A DNA stretch of 10,390 bases from an uncultured Campylobacter sp. (GTDB taxonomy: Bacteria > Campylobacterota > Campylobacteria > Campylobacterales > Campylobacteraceae): the NCBI GenBank assembly GCA_900539505.1, contig UQCL01000068.1, positions 1 to 10,390 of the forward strand, written 5' to 3'. Below the pieces are notes generated by a model. That model searched no databases, was not told the origin of the DNA, and saw only the letters and a program-made list of their open reading frames with translations. Made by a program: the position numbers and the translations under genes. Shown here in pieces: positions 1 to 5,606 of this stretch; position 1 is the stretch's first letter; every line of letters begins with the position of its first letter.

Positions 1-42
1 GCAGCGTAGTCTCGTGGGCTCGGAGATGTGTATAAGAGACAG
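1..42 (+). other. Illumina Nextera adapter and i7 index (sequencing artefact)
   Basis: Bases 9-42 equal the Nextera read-2 transposon adapter, ending in the 19-base Tn5 mosaic end AGATGTGTATAAGAGACAG at 24-42. Bases 1-8 (GCAGCGTA) fit an 8-base i7 index in the expected place; from memory it is the reverse complement of the N721 index. This is untrimmed library sequence, not genome, so the left end of the window is a read or contig end and the gene next to it is cut artificially. Confidence 0.97.
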
Positions 43-215
43 ATACTGAACTATGTCAATATCATCATGATTTATAAAATCTATAATCAAAAATGTATGT
101 AGCGTAGAGATCGGCAATAATAGGACTAAAAACGAATATACAAAAAACTTTTCATAATTTTTTACTATTATAGGCTCTTTGTCGTAATCCCTGGCTTTGG
201 AATTCTGCTGTAAAA
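43..215 (-). pseudogene. out-of-frame continuation of the repeat protein (membrane part), cut by contig end
   Basis: Read on the minus strand one frame away from the 168-560 gene, this stretch is open up to the adapter. It encodes LQQNSKARDYDKEPIIVK, which matches LQQNFKARDYDKEPIIIK of the right-hand paralog almost residue for residue. A hydrophobic segment follows (about FFVYSFLVLLLPISTLHTFLI), most likely a transmembrane helix, and then DFINHDDIDIVQY. Beyond the shared block the sequence no longer matches the paralog, though both have a membrane helix at this point. The stretch is visibly AT-rich compared with the middle of the window. It has no start of its own and would need a frame correction near 212-215. 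Confidence 0.7.
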
Positions 216-560
216 GCCGCTATCATGCGAGATAAAATTTTGCTGCTCTGTATTGTTTTCACGGGTAGAATTCTGAGCCGCTTCGGCTTTTAAATTTAAA
301 GCGTCAGGATCGGAATTTAGGGTTTCAGAATTTGAAGCTTCGGAATTTGAAGATTTATAATTCAAGAATTTAGAATTTGAGACTTCAAAATTCAGGAATT
401 CAGAATTCGAAACTTCAAAATTTAAGACTTCAGAATTCTGGGTTTCAAAATTCGGGGCCTTAAAATTTTCACCGTTAGAATTTTGTTCCAAGCCTCGCTT
501 TGGCTCCTGATGCCGCTTTTGTAATAGCCTTTTTAGTTCCTCAAGCCTGCCTTGATCCAT
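168..560 (-). CDS. pentapeptide-repeat low-complexity protein, N-terminal part (frameshifted copy)
   Basis: A 130-residue frame of unknown function. Residues 1-20 are charged and helix-like (MDQGRLEELKRLL). Residues 32-86 are 11 tandem pentapeptides of the form N-[S/F/Y]-[E/K]-x-x, followed by the motif NSDPDALNLKAEA. The start is an ATG with AAAGGCGG upstream, behind a TATAAA -10 box. The gene is a paralog of the one starting at 9711: the start peptide, the repeat register, the NSDPDALNLK block and the NFIS motif all match. After NFISHDSG the frame leaves the paralog's sequence and stops within about 15 residues, while the paralog-like sequence continues in the next frame (43-215). The last residues (about 116-130) are therefore probably the product of a 1-base deletion in the AAAA run at 212-215. 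This is either a decayed gene, an on/off switch or an assembly error near the contig end. Confidence 0.75.
   Translation of the reverse strand: MDQGRLEELKRLLQKRHQEPKRGLEQNSNGENFKAPNFETQNSEVLNFEVSNSEFLNFEVSNSKFLNYKSSNSEASNSETLNSDPDALNLKAEAAQNSTRENNTEQQNFISHDSGFYSRIPKPGITTKSL
303..467 (-). repeat. 15-bp tandem repeat, 11 units (pentapeptide coding)
   Basis: Eleven in-frame 15-base units encode residues 32-86 of the left repeat protein. Units include NFETQ, NSEVL, NFEVS and NSEFL. In the first eight units the second residue mostly alternates between an aromatic (F/Y) and serine, which gives a 30-base super-period. GAATTC and AAATTT words recur in the DNA. The units are diverged, not identical, so this is an old array and not a fresh expansion. 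Confidence 0.85.
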
Positions 561-600
561 TTGCCGCCTTTAAATTTGATGGACGCGCCATTTTATAGCG
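561..600 (-). promoter_or_regulatory. candidate promoter and RBS of the left repeat gene
   Basis: On the minus strand a GC-TATAAA box lies at 592-599 (hexamer 592-597), about 30 bases before the ATG at 560. The ribosome binding site AAAGGCGG precedes the ATG by a few bases. No good -35 box is seen, which is normal for sigma-70 promoters in Campylobacter. The match is by eye. Confidence 0.45.
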
Positions 601-660
601 CCGCCGCTTAAAGCTCAGTAAATTTTACCACTCGCCCGCTGCGCGCCGTTTGATCAAAAT

Positions 661-1680
661 TTAGCCCTCATATCTTTTCAGCGATTTTTTATATGTTTTT
701 GCCGCAGCGCAGCCCGCGCTCAGATAGACCTCAAACTCCTCACTAGTGAGCCTGCGCGGCTCATTTGCAAGCTTCGCCGCGCCGCTTGACATATTTGCGT
801 CCAGATTCGCTTCATTTACGATCTCGCCCTGTCGGATTCGGTTGCTAAAGTTCGCTGCACGTGCTATTTTCGGCGCATACTTTAAAGAAAAGCTTAAATT
901 TCGCGTTTGCAGATTTAAAATTTTACCCATGCATTTGCGCGGACCCGCGATAAAATCGCCATTTTGTATGAGCGGGGCGGCGGAGCCGAGCAGGTCGCTC
1001 TCCGCCAAGCCGTGCAAGCCGCCAGCTAAGCTGGGTAAGTAGCCCGTCAAACCCGGTAAGCCGCCCGCCAGAAGCTCTGCGCCACTTATGACGCGCAGAC
1101 TTCGTACCAAAATCCCGCCGCCGCTTTGCGGGACGCTGCGAAACGAAATGTCAAAGCCGAAATTGTGAAAAAATATCTCGCCAGCCCGCGACGCGCGCTT
1201 GTAGGTGTTGCGATCCGCGCCCGTGAAATACGCCTCGATCTCCGCGAAGGCGAATTCCGCGCCGCTTACACAAAGCACATAGTTTTGCAGCAGATCGCGC
1301 ATGAAATTTTCGATCTTTGCCTGCGCTTGCTCGCCATCAAACTGCGCCTGCGGCGGCTCGTCACCGAACGCAAACGCTTGTCTGACGCCCGGCTCCGACT
1401 GCAATGGACGGACGTTAAATTTTAAGTGTGCTTTCTCGGCATCAAACGGCGGCTCGGCATTAAATTTTAAAATTTCAGCTTGCTGCGCGCCGCTAGAATA
1501 TGCTTGTTCGCCGCAAAATTCCGCGCCATTTTTTGATTTTAAAAGCTCGCCGTCGCTCCCGTCTCTCGCGCTTCCTGCAAGTTTATGATTTTTTGAAGAG
1601 AGCTTTGAGCCTGCCGAAATTCCAAACTCCGCCGCGTCGATTTTTGAGAAAAATTTTTCTAAATTTTCATCGCCCAGCAT
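661..1680 (-). CDS. inflated uncharacterised protein, possibly AAG/MPG glycosylase-like fold
   Basis: A 339-residue soluble protein. The conserved-looking core runs from about 124 to 201 (FAEIEAYF, a polar stretch, GEIFFHNFGFDISF, GGGILVRSLRVI) and continues at 245-285 (GPRKCMGKILNLQ). This order, E-x-E-A-Y, then an aromatic strand, then G-x-L-[IV]-R-S/A and GP-x-K, recalls DNA-3-methyladenine glycosylases and a related uncharacterised family of about 200 residues. It could therefore bind DNA or nucleobases, but a catalytic role is not shown. Between core blocks sit three low-complexity insertions: 12-120, a Gly/Leu-rich stretch at 202-243, and 288-309. It is the last gene of the operon: its ATG lies inside the preceding gene (14-base overlap), with GGAAGAG as ribosome binding site. 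The core resemblance is from memory of the family; the gene itself is solid. Confidence 0.7.
   Translation of the reverse strand: MLGDENLEKFFSKIDAAEFGISAGSKLSSKNHKLAGSARDGSDGELLKSKNGAEFCGEQAYSSGAQQAEILKFNAEPPFDAEKAHLKFNVRPLQSEPGVRQAFAFGDEPPQAQFDGEQAQAKIENFMRDLLQNYVLCVSGAEFAFAEIEAYFTGADRNTYKRASRAGEIFFHNFGFDISFRSVPQSGGGILVRSLRVISGAELLAGGLPGLTGYLPSLAGGLHGLAESDLLGSAAPLIQNGDFIAGPRKCMGKILNLQTRNLSFSLKYAPKIARAANFSNRIRQGEIVNEANLDANMSSGAAKLANEPRRLTSEEFEVYLSAGCAAAKTYKKSLKRYEG
1003..1068 (-). repeat. Gly/Leu-rich imperfect repeat inside the glycosylase-like gene
   Basis: Residues 205-226 read as repeated short units, for example AGGLPGL and AGGLHGL around GYLPSLA. The plus strand shows the matching recurrence of AAGCCG and similar words. 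The repeat sits in a loop between core blocks and looks like an insertion made by local slippage. Confidence 0.5.
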
Positions 1681-2209
1681 TTTGCTCTTCCGTAGAATTT
1701 CCTTCGCGCTTCGTCATGTCCGCCTTGCTGCCCACAGTCTCAGATTTGCCGTTGTTTGCCTCGGCGCGCGTTAAATTTCCCTCGCCGTCCGTCGCGTTCA
1801 TATCACCTCGCACTAAATTACCGCCGCCGCTCGTCGTGTTTGCTTCGCCGTCTTTTGATTTGGGCGTTTTAAAACCCCAAATCTCGCAGCGATCTCCACT
1901 AAAGCCTTGGAAATAATATCTCTCGCGCTCGCTCAAGTTTTCCACTCCCTTTTCGCATACGCGCTTGATATATGCCTGGCTCGGATACATTAGCCGATTT
2001 ACCGCATGGTCATCGCCGGCGTCCGCGCGCTCTATTAGTCTGGCTATACAAGCGTCATCCTCTTCGCCCTTATTGTTTAAAAAAGATTCCCAAATGTTGC
2101 AATACGCGCCATTGTTTCTTATATATAGGGCGCACAGAATAATAACTCCTACAATTAACAAAAAAATTTGACTTTTACTGGCTTTTAATTTCGCTTTATC
2201 GCCCGACAT
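1667..2209 (-). CDS. membrane-anchored periplasmic protein with sequon-rich tail (paralog A)
   Basis: A 180-residue protein of unknown function. A lysine-rich N-terminus (1-13) is followed by one hydrophobic helix (about 14-31), predicting an N-in/C-out anchor with the rest in the periplasm. The domain at 35-112 has four cysteines shared with its neighbour (C37, C54, C85, C108), a GEEDDACIA block, YIKRVCEKGVENL and an R-C-E-[IV]-W-G-F end; paired disulfides are plausible. The tail at 113-180 is low-complexity and holds four extended N-glycosylation sequons (D/E-x-N-x-S/T): EANTT (N124), DMNAT (N138), EGNLT (N145) and EGNST (N171). It is a tandem duplicate of the 2196-2660 gene and overlaps both neighbours by 14 bases. 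The ATG has GGGAGGG four bases upstream. I recognise no named family. Confidence 0.8.
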   Translation of the reverse strand: MSGDKAKLKASKSQIFLLIVGVIILCALYIRNNGAYCNIWESFLNNKGEEDDACIARLIERADAGDDHAVNRLMYPSQAYIKRVCEKGVENLSERERYYFQGFSGDRCEIWGFKTPKSKDGEANTTSGGGNLVRGDMNATDGEGNLTRAEANNGKSETVGSKADMTKREGNSTEEQNAGR

Positions 2210-2660
2210 TTGGCCCTCCCGTAGAATTTATATCGCCTTTGATCGCGCCTGCTTCATCGCGGATTGCATTCGCACCTTCGCGCGTTAAATTTCCATCGCC
2301 GCTCGTCGTGTTTGCTTCGCCGCCCTTTGATTTGGGCGTTTCAAAGCCCCAAACTTCGCAGCGATTTTGGGTGTAGCGCTCGAAATAATATCTCTCTCGC
2401 TCGCCTAAGTTTTCCACCCCCTTTTCGCATACGCGCTTGATATACGCCCTGCTTGGGTATCTTAGTCTGCTTTCCGCAAAGCCGTTTCCGTCGTCCGCTC
2501 GTTTTATCAGCTTGGCGATACAAGCGTCATCCTCTTCGCCCTGTTTATCAGAAAAGAATTCCTCCATATTACAATACATACCGCCGCTGCTTATAACTCC
2601 ATAAATAATAAAAACTCCCGCAATTAGCATAATAAAAATTTTACTTTTACTAGTTTTCAA
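2196..2660 (-). CDS. membrane-anchored periplasmic protein with sequon-rich tail (paralog B)
   Basis: A 154-residue protein and close paralog of the next gene. It has a basic N-terminus (KTSKSK), one transmembrane helix (about 8-25), the same four cysteines (C30, C47, C78, C101) and the blocks GEEDDACIAKLIKRAD, YIKRVCEKGVENL and RCEVWGFETPKSK. The tail from 108 holds three extended sequons: EANTT (N117), DGNLT (N124) and DINST (N145). The start is a TTG at 2660, chosen because AAGGGGG stands just upstream, because it gives the same N-terminus as the paralog (SKSKIF versus SKSQIF), and because the next ATG would cut into the anchor helix. It overlaps the dehydrogenase stop by 11 bases, so translation is probably coupled. 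Function is unknown; an envelope role is inferred from topology. Confidence 0.8.
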   Translation of the reverse strand: MKTSKSKIFIMLIAGVFIIYGVISSGGMYCNMEEFFSDKQGEEDDACIAKLIKRADDGNGFAESRLRYPSRAYIKRVCEKGVENLGERERYYFERYTQNRCEVWGFETPKSKGGEANTTSGDGNLTREGANAIRDEAGAIKGDINSTGGPNVGR

Positions 2661-3315
2661 GTTCGCCCCCTTCGCGATTAAATTTTGATTTTTTCCGCAG
2701 ATTTACGATTTGCGGGCGGATCGTAAACTCGCTCACGTTGGACTTCGTGCGCAGAATTTGCAGCACAAAATTTGCGATCTCCCCCGCATCCACGAAGCTA
2801 GCCTCATCATCTGCAGGCTCGAAGCTCAAATCCTCGTAAAACGGCGTTTTGGTGATGTCCGGGTTGATGCAGCTTACCCTGATCTGCTTGCGCGCCTCCT
2901 CGAAAAGACAGAGCAGAAACGCCCGCAGCCCCGCCTTACTCGCGCTGTAAACCGCGCTAAATCGGCTCACTCGCAGCGCCTCGATCGAGCTAATGCCGAT
3001 GATATGGGTGCGGTTGCGCTTTAAATTCGGCAAAAGCGCGCGCGTAATGATGATGTTTGCGGCGAGATTTACGTTTAAAATTTTTAAAATTTCGCTCTCG
3101 CTCATCGCTTCAAGCGGCGCAAATTTCGCCGTACCCGCGCATAAAATCAGCGCGTCAATACCTTGCGCCGCAGCCAGCGCGCGGCACTCCTTCGCCAGCG
3201 CGTTCGTATCCTCGAAGCGCGAGCCTAGCGTTAAAATTTCATAGCCGTTTTGTCGCAAAAGCTCCGCAACCGCGCCGCCGATACCGCCGCTTGCGCCCGT
3301 GATCAATGCTTTCAT
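2650..3315 (-). CDS. short-chain dehydrogenase/reductase (SDR) family
   Basis: A 221-residue NAD(P)-dependent oxidoreductase of the classical SDR fold, near the usual 220-250 residues. The dinucleotide-binding motif TGASGGIG is at 6-13, CAG at 59-61 stands where most members have NAG, NVN is at 81-83, the catalytic serine is in GISS (109-110), and the catalytic pair is Y123 and K127 in YSASK. The proline after the active site (NPDITKTPF, 151-159) is also typical. The acceptor substrate cannot be read from the sequence. It is the first gene of the four-gene minus-strand operon. The ATG has a strong AAGGAGAA site and lies downstream of a long palindrome (3344-3369). The enzyme is cytoplasmic, so its link to the envelope proteins behind it is not obvious. 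Confidence 0.92.
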   Translation of the reverse strand: MKALITGASGGIGGAVAELLRQNGYEILTLGSRFEDTNALAKECRALAAAQGIDALILCAGTAKFAPLEAMSESEILKILNVNLAANIIITRALLPNLKRNRTHIIGISSIEALRVSRFSAVYSASKAGLRAFLLCLFEEARKQIRVSCINPDITKTPFYEDLSFEPADDEASFVDAGEIANFVLQILRTKSNVSEFTIRPQIVNLRKKSKFNREGGELEN

Positions 3316-3343
3316 CTTTTCTCCTTTAAATTTTTATGCCGCT

Positions 3344-3369
3344 TCGGCGCGTTAAGCTTAGCGCGCCGA
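3344..3369. promoter_or_regulatory. 26-bp palindrome in the dehydrogenase leader, candidate operator or leader hairpin
   Basis: Two 13-base arms centred on AAGCTT pair throughout except for one T/G position. The outer arms are GC-rich (TCGGCGCG and CGCGCCGA). It lies about 30 bases before the dehydrogenase ATG and just downstream of a candidate -10 box. Neither strand has a T-run directly after it, so it is not a normal terminator. A regulator-binding site or an RNA hairpin in the leader fits better; both are inference. Confidence 0.5.
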
Positions 3370-3388
3370 GTAAATTTCTCTACGCTAA

Positions 3389-3394
3389 ATTATT
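3389..3394 (-). promoter_or_regulatory. candidate -10 box for the dehydrogenase operon
   Basis: AATAAT (within GTAATAAT on the minus strand) is the best -10-like element upstream of the first operon gene. Transcription would begin around 3382, placing the 3344-3369 palindrome inside the leader. There is no clear -35 box. The call is by eye and tentative. Confidence 0.35.
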
Positions 3395-3542
3395 ACCCGC
3401 TGTGTCCGCCGCCAAATTTGCGCGGCCTAAACAATCCGCGTCGCGACTTCGCCGGGTAAAATTTTAAATTTAGCCCGCGGCATTTTGCTGTGCGAGCGTT
3501 TTGTAAAATTTCATCGCCGCTCGCTGTGCCCGCCCCGCGCGA

Positions 3543-3565
3543 TTTATAAAATTTAATTTTATAAA
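3543..3565. repeat. AT-rich perfect inverted repeat (11-1-11)
   Basis: TTTATAAAATT and AATTTTATAAA flank a single T. The match is perfect over 11 bases per arm and sits in the gene-free stretch, about 110 bases after the radical SAM stop. It lacks a GC stem, so it is a weak terminator candidate at best. A protein-binding site or a bidirectional AT hairpin are alternatives. Confidence 0.6.
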
Positions 3566-3676
3566 GCCGGGTGTGGTGCTAAATTTTAACCGCTTGCTCG
3601 CCGCAAATTTCGCGCTGTATTCTCGGCGTCAAATGCGAGCCGGCACAGACCGTGACGTCTGCGGCAAACAGCGCGT

Positions 3677-4951
3677 CTAGCGCCGCCGTATCTTTGCGAA
3701 ATACGCCGCCTTCATCGCCTCCTCAAACGCGTCGTTGCTTTCGTACTCGTGCCCCAAGACCTCGCGCCACAGGCTCGCATCCTCCATGCAGAGGTAGAAA
3801 AACACCCGCTCCCGCCACGGCGAGAGCGCGTCCGCGGCAAATTTAAAAAGCTCGCGCTTGATCTGCAGCGGATAAGACAGCTTGCCGTTCGCGTCCGTAA
3901 GGGGCATCTGCAGAATTTTGCTCCGCAGCCCGCGAGAGCGCAGCTTCTTGACGACGGGCTTGATGAAAGTAAGCGTGCCGAGAGAAACCATCGCGACGCC
4001 GCCTGGATCGAAGCTGCGCAGCAGCCGCTCAAAAAGCGCACCGTAATCGTTTTGCCATCCCTCGTACCAAACCATCGGGTGGAGGTGAAAGCCCACCAAA
4101 ATGCCGCGCGCCGCGAGCGCTTCTGCCGCCGCGAGCCGCGCATCCAGGCTCGCGCTTAGATGCTCCTCGTTCGCTATGATCGCGGGCGTATTTAGCGAAA
4201 AAGTGACGATGAGGTTGCGCGGGATCTCGCGCTGCAGGAAAAAACGGATATTGTTCGACTTGCTTTTAAGCTCCAAAATCACGTTTTGATGCCGCGCCGC
4301 AAAATCGCATAATGCGCTTAAAATGCCGAAGCGATCGCCCCACATGAGCGAGTCGGAGCTCTGTCCCGTGCCGATGTGGTAGCTGCGCGCGGGATCGAGC
4401 CGCAGGCGCGCTAAATTTGTCGCGAAATTCTCGTCAAAGCCGATTTTTCCGTGCTTGTAAAAGGAGCCGATCGCGCAATAGGAGCAGTCAAAACCGCACG
4501 AATTGACCGCATCGAGCGTTAGTAGATTGCAGCAGCGCGTGTTTTCGCTCGCGACCGGACAGCGCCCTAGAGCGATACGGTCTGCGCGAAAGGAGGAAAT
4601 TTCAAATTTTTTCGGCGCGTAATCGCTTTTGAAGCTCGCGTACGAGTGCGGGCGCGACTTAAGCTCAAGCCAGGCCTCGCGCACGAAATTAAAAATTTGC
4701 TCGCCGCTCGGGGCTTCCCCTGCTTTATTAAATTTGGCTTTATTAAAATTTAGCCCGCACTGCCCGTCCGCAAGCAGCTCATAAACGAGCGCCTCGTCCC
4801 ACGCCTCAAAATCGCTCGCAAACTCCGCTAGCTGCTTTTTCTGCTGAAATGAAAAGTGAAATTTCTCAAATAGCGCGCCCAAAAACGCGCTTGATCGCTC
4901 TCCCAGATTCACGCCAAACTGCGCGCCTAGCTCCTTTTTTGCCTCCGTCAT
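3677..4951 (-). CDS. radical SAM protein, spore-photolyase-like (SPL/SplB-related)
   Basis: A 424-residue enzyme. The radical SAM cluster motif is C152-x3-C156-x2-C159 (CGFDCSYC), preceded by RCPVASENTRCCNLLTLDAV, the layout I associate with the spore-photolyase-like branch. This CX3CX2C motif binds a 4Fe-4S cluster that cleaves S-adenosylmethionine to a 5'-deoxyadenosyl radical. Downstream come GTGQSSDSLMW and the barrel strands ILELKSKS, LIVTFSLNT and GILVGFHLHPMVWYEGW, typical of these proteins. The N-terminal 110 residues are a helical extension. Spore photolyase repairs thymine dimers in spores; this organism does not sporulate, so the substrate here is unknown, and DNA repair is only an inference. 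Start: ATG with CGGAG upstream and a TATAAT box at 4980-4985. It appears to be transcribed alone. Confidence 0.88.
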   Translation of the reverse strand: MTEAKKELGAQFGVNLGERSSAFLGALFEKFHFSFQQKKQLAEFASDFEAWDEALVYELLADGQCGLNFNKAKFNKAGEAPSGEQIFNFVREAWLELKSRPHSYASFKSDYAPKKFEISSFRADRIALGRCPVASENTRCCNLLTLDAVNSCGFDCSYCAIGSFYKHGKIGFDENFATNLARLRLDPARSYHIGTGQSSDSLMWGDRFGILSALCDFAARHQNVILELKSKSNNIRFFLQREIPRNLIVTFSLNTPAIIANEEHLSASLDARLAAAEALAARGILVGFHLHPMVWYEGWQNDYGALFERLLRSFDPGGVAMVSLGTLTFIKPVVKKLRSRGLRSKILQMPLTDANGKLSYPLQIKRELFKFAADALSPWRERVFFYLCMEDASLWREVLGHEYESNDAFEEAMKAAYFAKIRRR

Positions 4952-4979
4952 CTTGCTCCGTTTCGTTAAAATTTTGCAA

Positions 4980-4985
4980 ATTATA
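4980..4985 (-). promoter_or_regulatory. -10 box of the radical SAM gene
   Basis: A perfect TATAAT (minus strand, in AAGTATAATTTG) lies 28 bases before the ATG at 4951, predicting a start of transcription near 4973 and a leader of about 20 bases carrying CGGAG. No good -35 box is seen. Confidence 0.6.
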
Positions 4986-5024
4986 CTTAAATTTCGCGCG
5001 CCGTCACTGAAAATCGTTGAAATT

Positions 5025-5504
5025 TCAGATCGCGCCGCAGAATAGTCGCTCGAAATAGAAGGCGTAAGCTAGCGTAATAGCGACGTTTAGGATCAAAATT
5101 CCGCCGAGTATGAGCTTTTGCGGGATTTTTTTGACGCCCGTTCGGTAGTAATACGGCAGGGCGCAGAAAAACGCGGGCAGCACGAGCAGAGCGATGCCTA
5201 GCGGTATGCCGGTGCCGCCGGTGCCTATCTCGGCACTGCGCACAAACTGCGCCATGGCAGGGAATTTAAGGGCGGCGAAAATGGTCGCCGCAAAGAACAG
5301 TTGCACGCAGACGCAGTAAAATAGGTAGCGCGCGCCTATTAAAGCGTCTTTTAGCCATAGCCCGATACAGGCAAATGCGAGCAAAAGGGCTAAAAAGACT
5401 AGCGAGGGCAGATCGGCAAACAGATCCGCCACGGCATACGCGCAAACCGCGATGCATGCGCACGCCAAGAGGGTAAAATGCAGATAAGAGCCTTTTATTT
5501 TCAT
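5025..5504 (-). CDS. small multi-pass membrane protein, function unknown
   Basis: A 159-residue, strongly hydrophobic protein with about five membrane helices (roughly 8-27, 33-51, 58-80, 100-119, 130-150) and hardly any soluble part. The Gly/Thr loop EIGTGGTGIPLG at 92-103 and the basic loop RTGVKKIPQK at 121-130 are the main polar stretches. Basic loops at WLKDALIGAR and RTGVKK suggest those sides face the cytoplasm. No transporter or enzyme motif is recognised. The ATG has AGGAGAAACG upstream. The gene follows the nucleosidase-like gene by 102 bases on the same strand with no clear terminator between them, so co-transcription is possible. Cysteines are frequent in the helices, which is unexplained. 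Confidence 0.8.
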   Translation of the reverse strand: MKIKGSYLHFTLLACACIAVCAYAVADLFADLPSLVFLALLLAFACIGLWLKDALIGARYLFYCVCVQLFFAATIFAALKFPAMAQFVRSAEIGTGGTGIPLGIALLVLPAFFCALPYYYRTGVKKIPQKLILGGILILNVAITLAYAFYFERLFCGAI

Positions 5505-5606
5505 CGTTTCTCCTGCGCCTCCTCAATACCTTTAAATTCCGCGATGCATCGGCATATGAAGCCGAAATTTATCTCTCGGTTCGGTTTTTTGCGTACGCAT
5601 CCATAG

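Larger units (their letters stand above)
3316..3676. other. 361-bp gene-free stretch with two palindromes
   Basis: No convincing gene is found between the stop of the radical SAM gene and the start of the dehydrogenase. The stretch holds the dehydrogenase ribosome binding site and a candidate -10 box, a 26-base near-perfect palindrome (3344-3369), an AT-rich 11-1-11 inverted repeat (3543-3565), and a weak hairpin with CAGAC/GTCTG arms (3646-3661). A minus-strand frame stays open from about 3733 to a TAG at 3579-3581 but has no start codon and no recognised product. Part of it carries a word (GCGGCGAGCAAGC) related to those in the low-complexity insertions elsewhere in the window, so it may contain coding debris. 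Confidence 0.6.

Noticed and set aside
303..467. CRISPR array
   Set aside because: Fifteen-base contiguous, in-frame diverged units without spacers; a coding tandem repeat, not repeat-spacer structure.
790..797. DANMS sequon in the glycosylase-like protein
   Set aside because: The protein has no signal peptide or membrane helix, so it should not meet the periplasmic glycosyltransferase; taken as chance.
3646..3661. Hairpin CAGAC/GTCTG shortly after the radical SAM stop as terminator
   Set aside because: Stem of only five pairs and no T-run behind it on the minus strand.
3579..3733. Minus-strand open frame after the radical SAM stop, reading ...DALFAADVTVCAGSHL...
   Set aside because: Stop-free for about 50 codons and protein-like in feel, but it has no start codon or ribosome binding site and no recognised family; GC-rich sequence gives such frames easily. 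Possibly coding debris.
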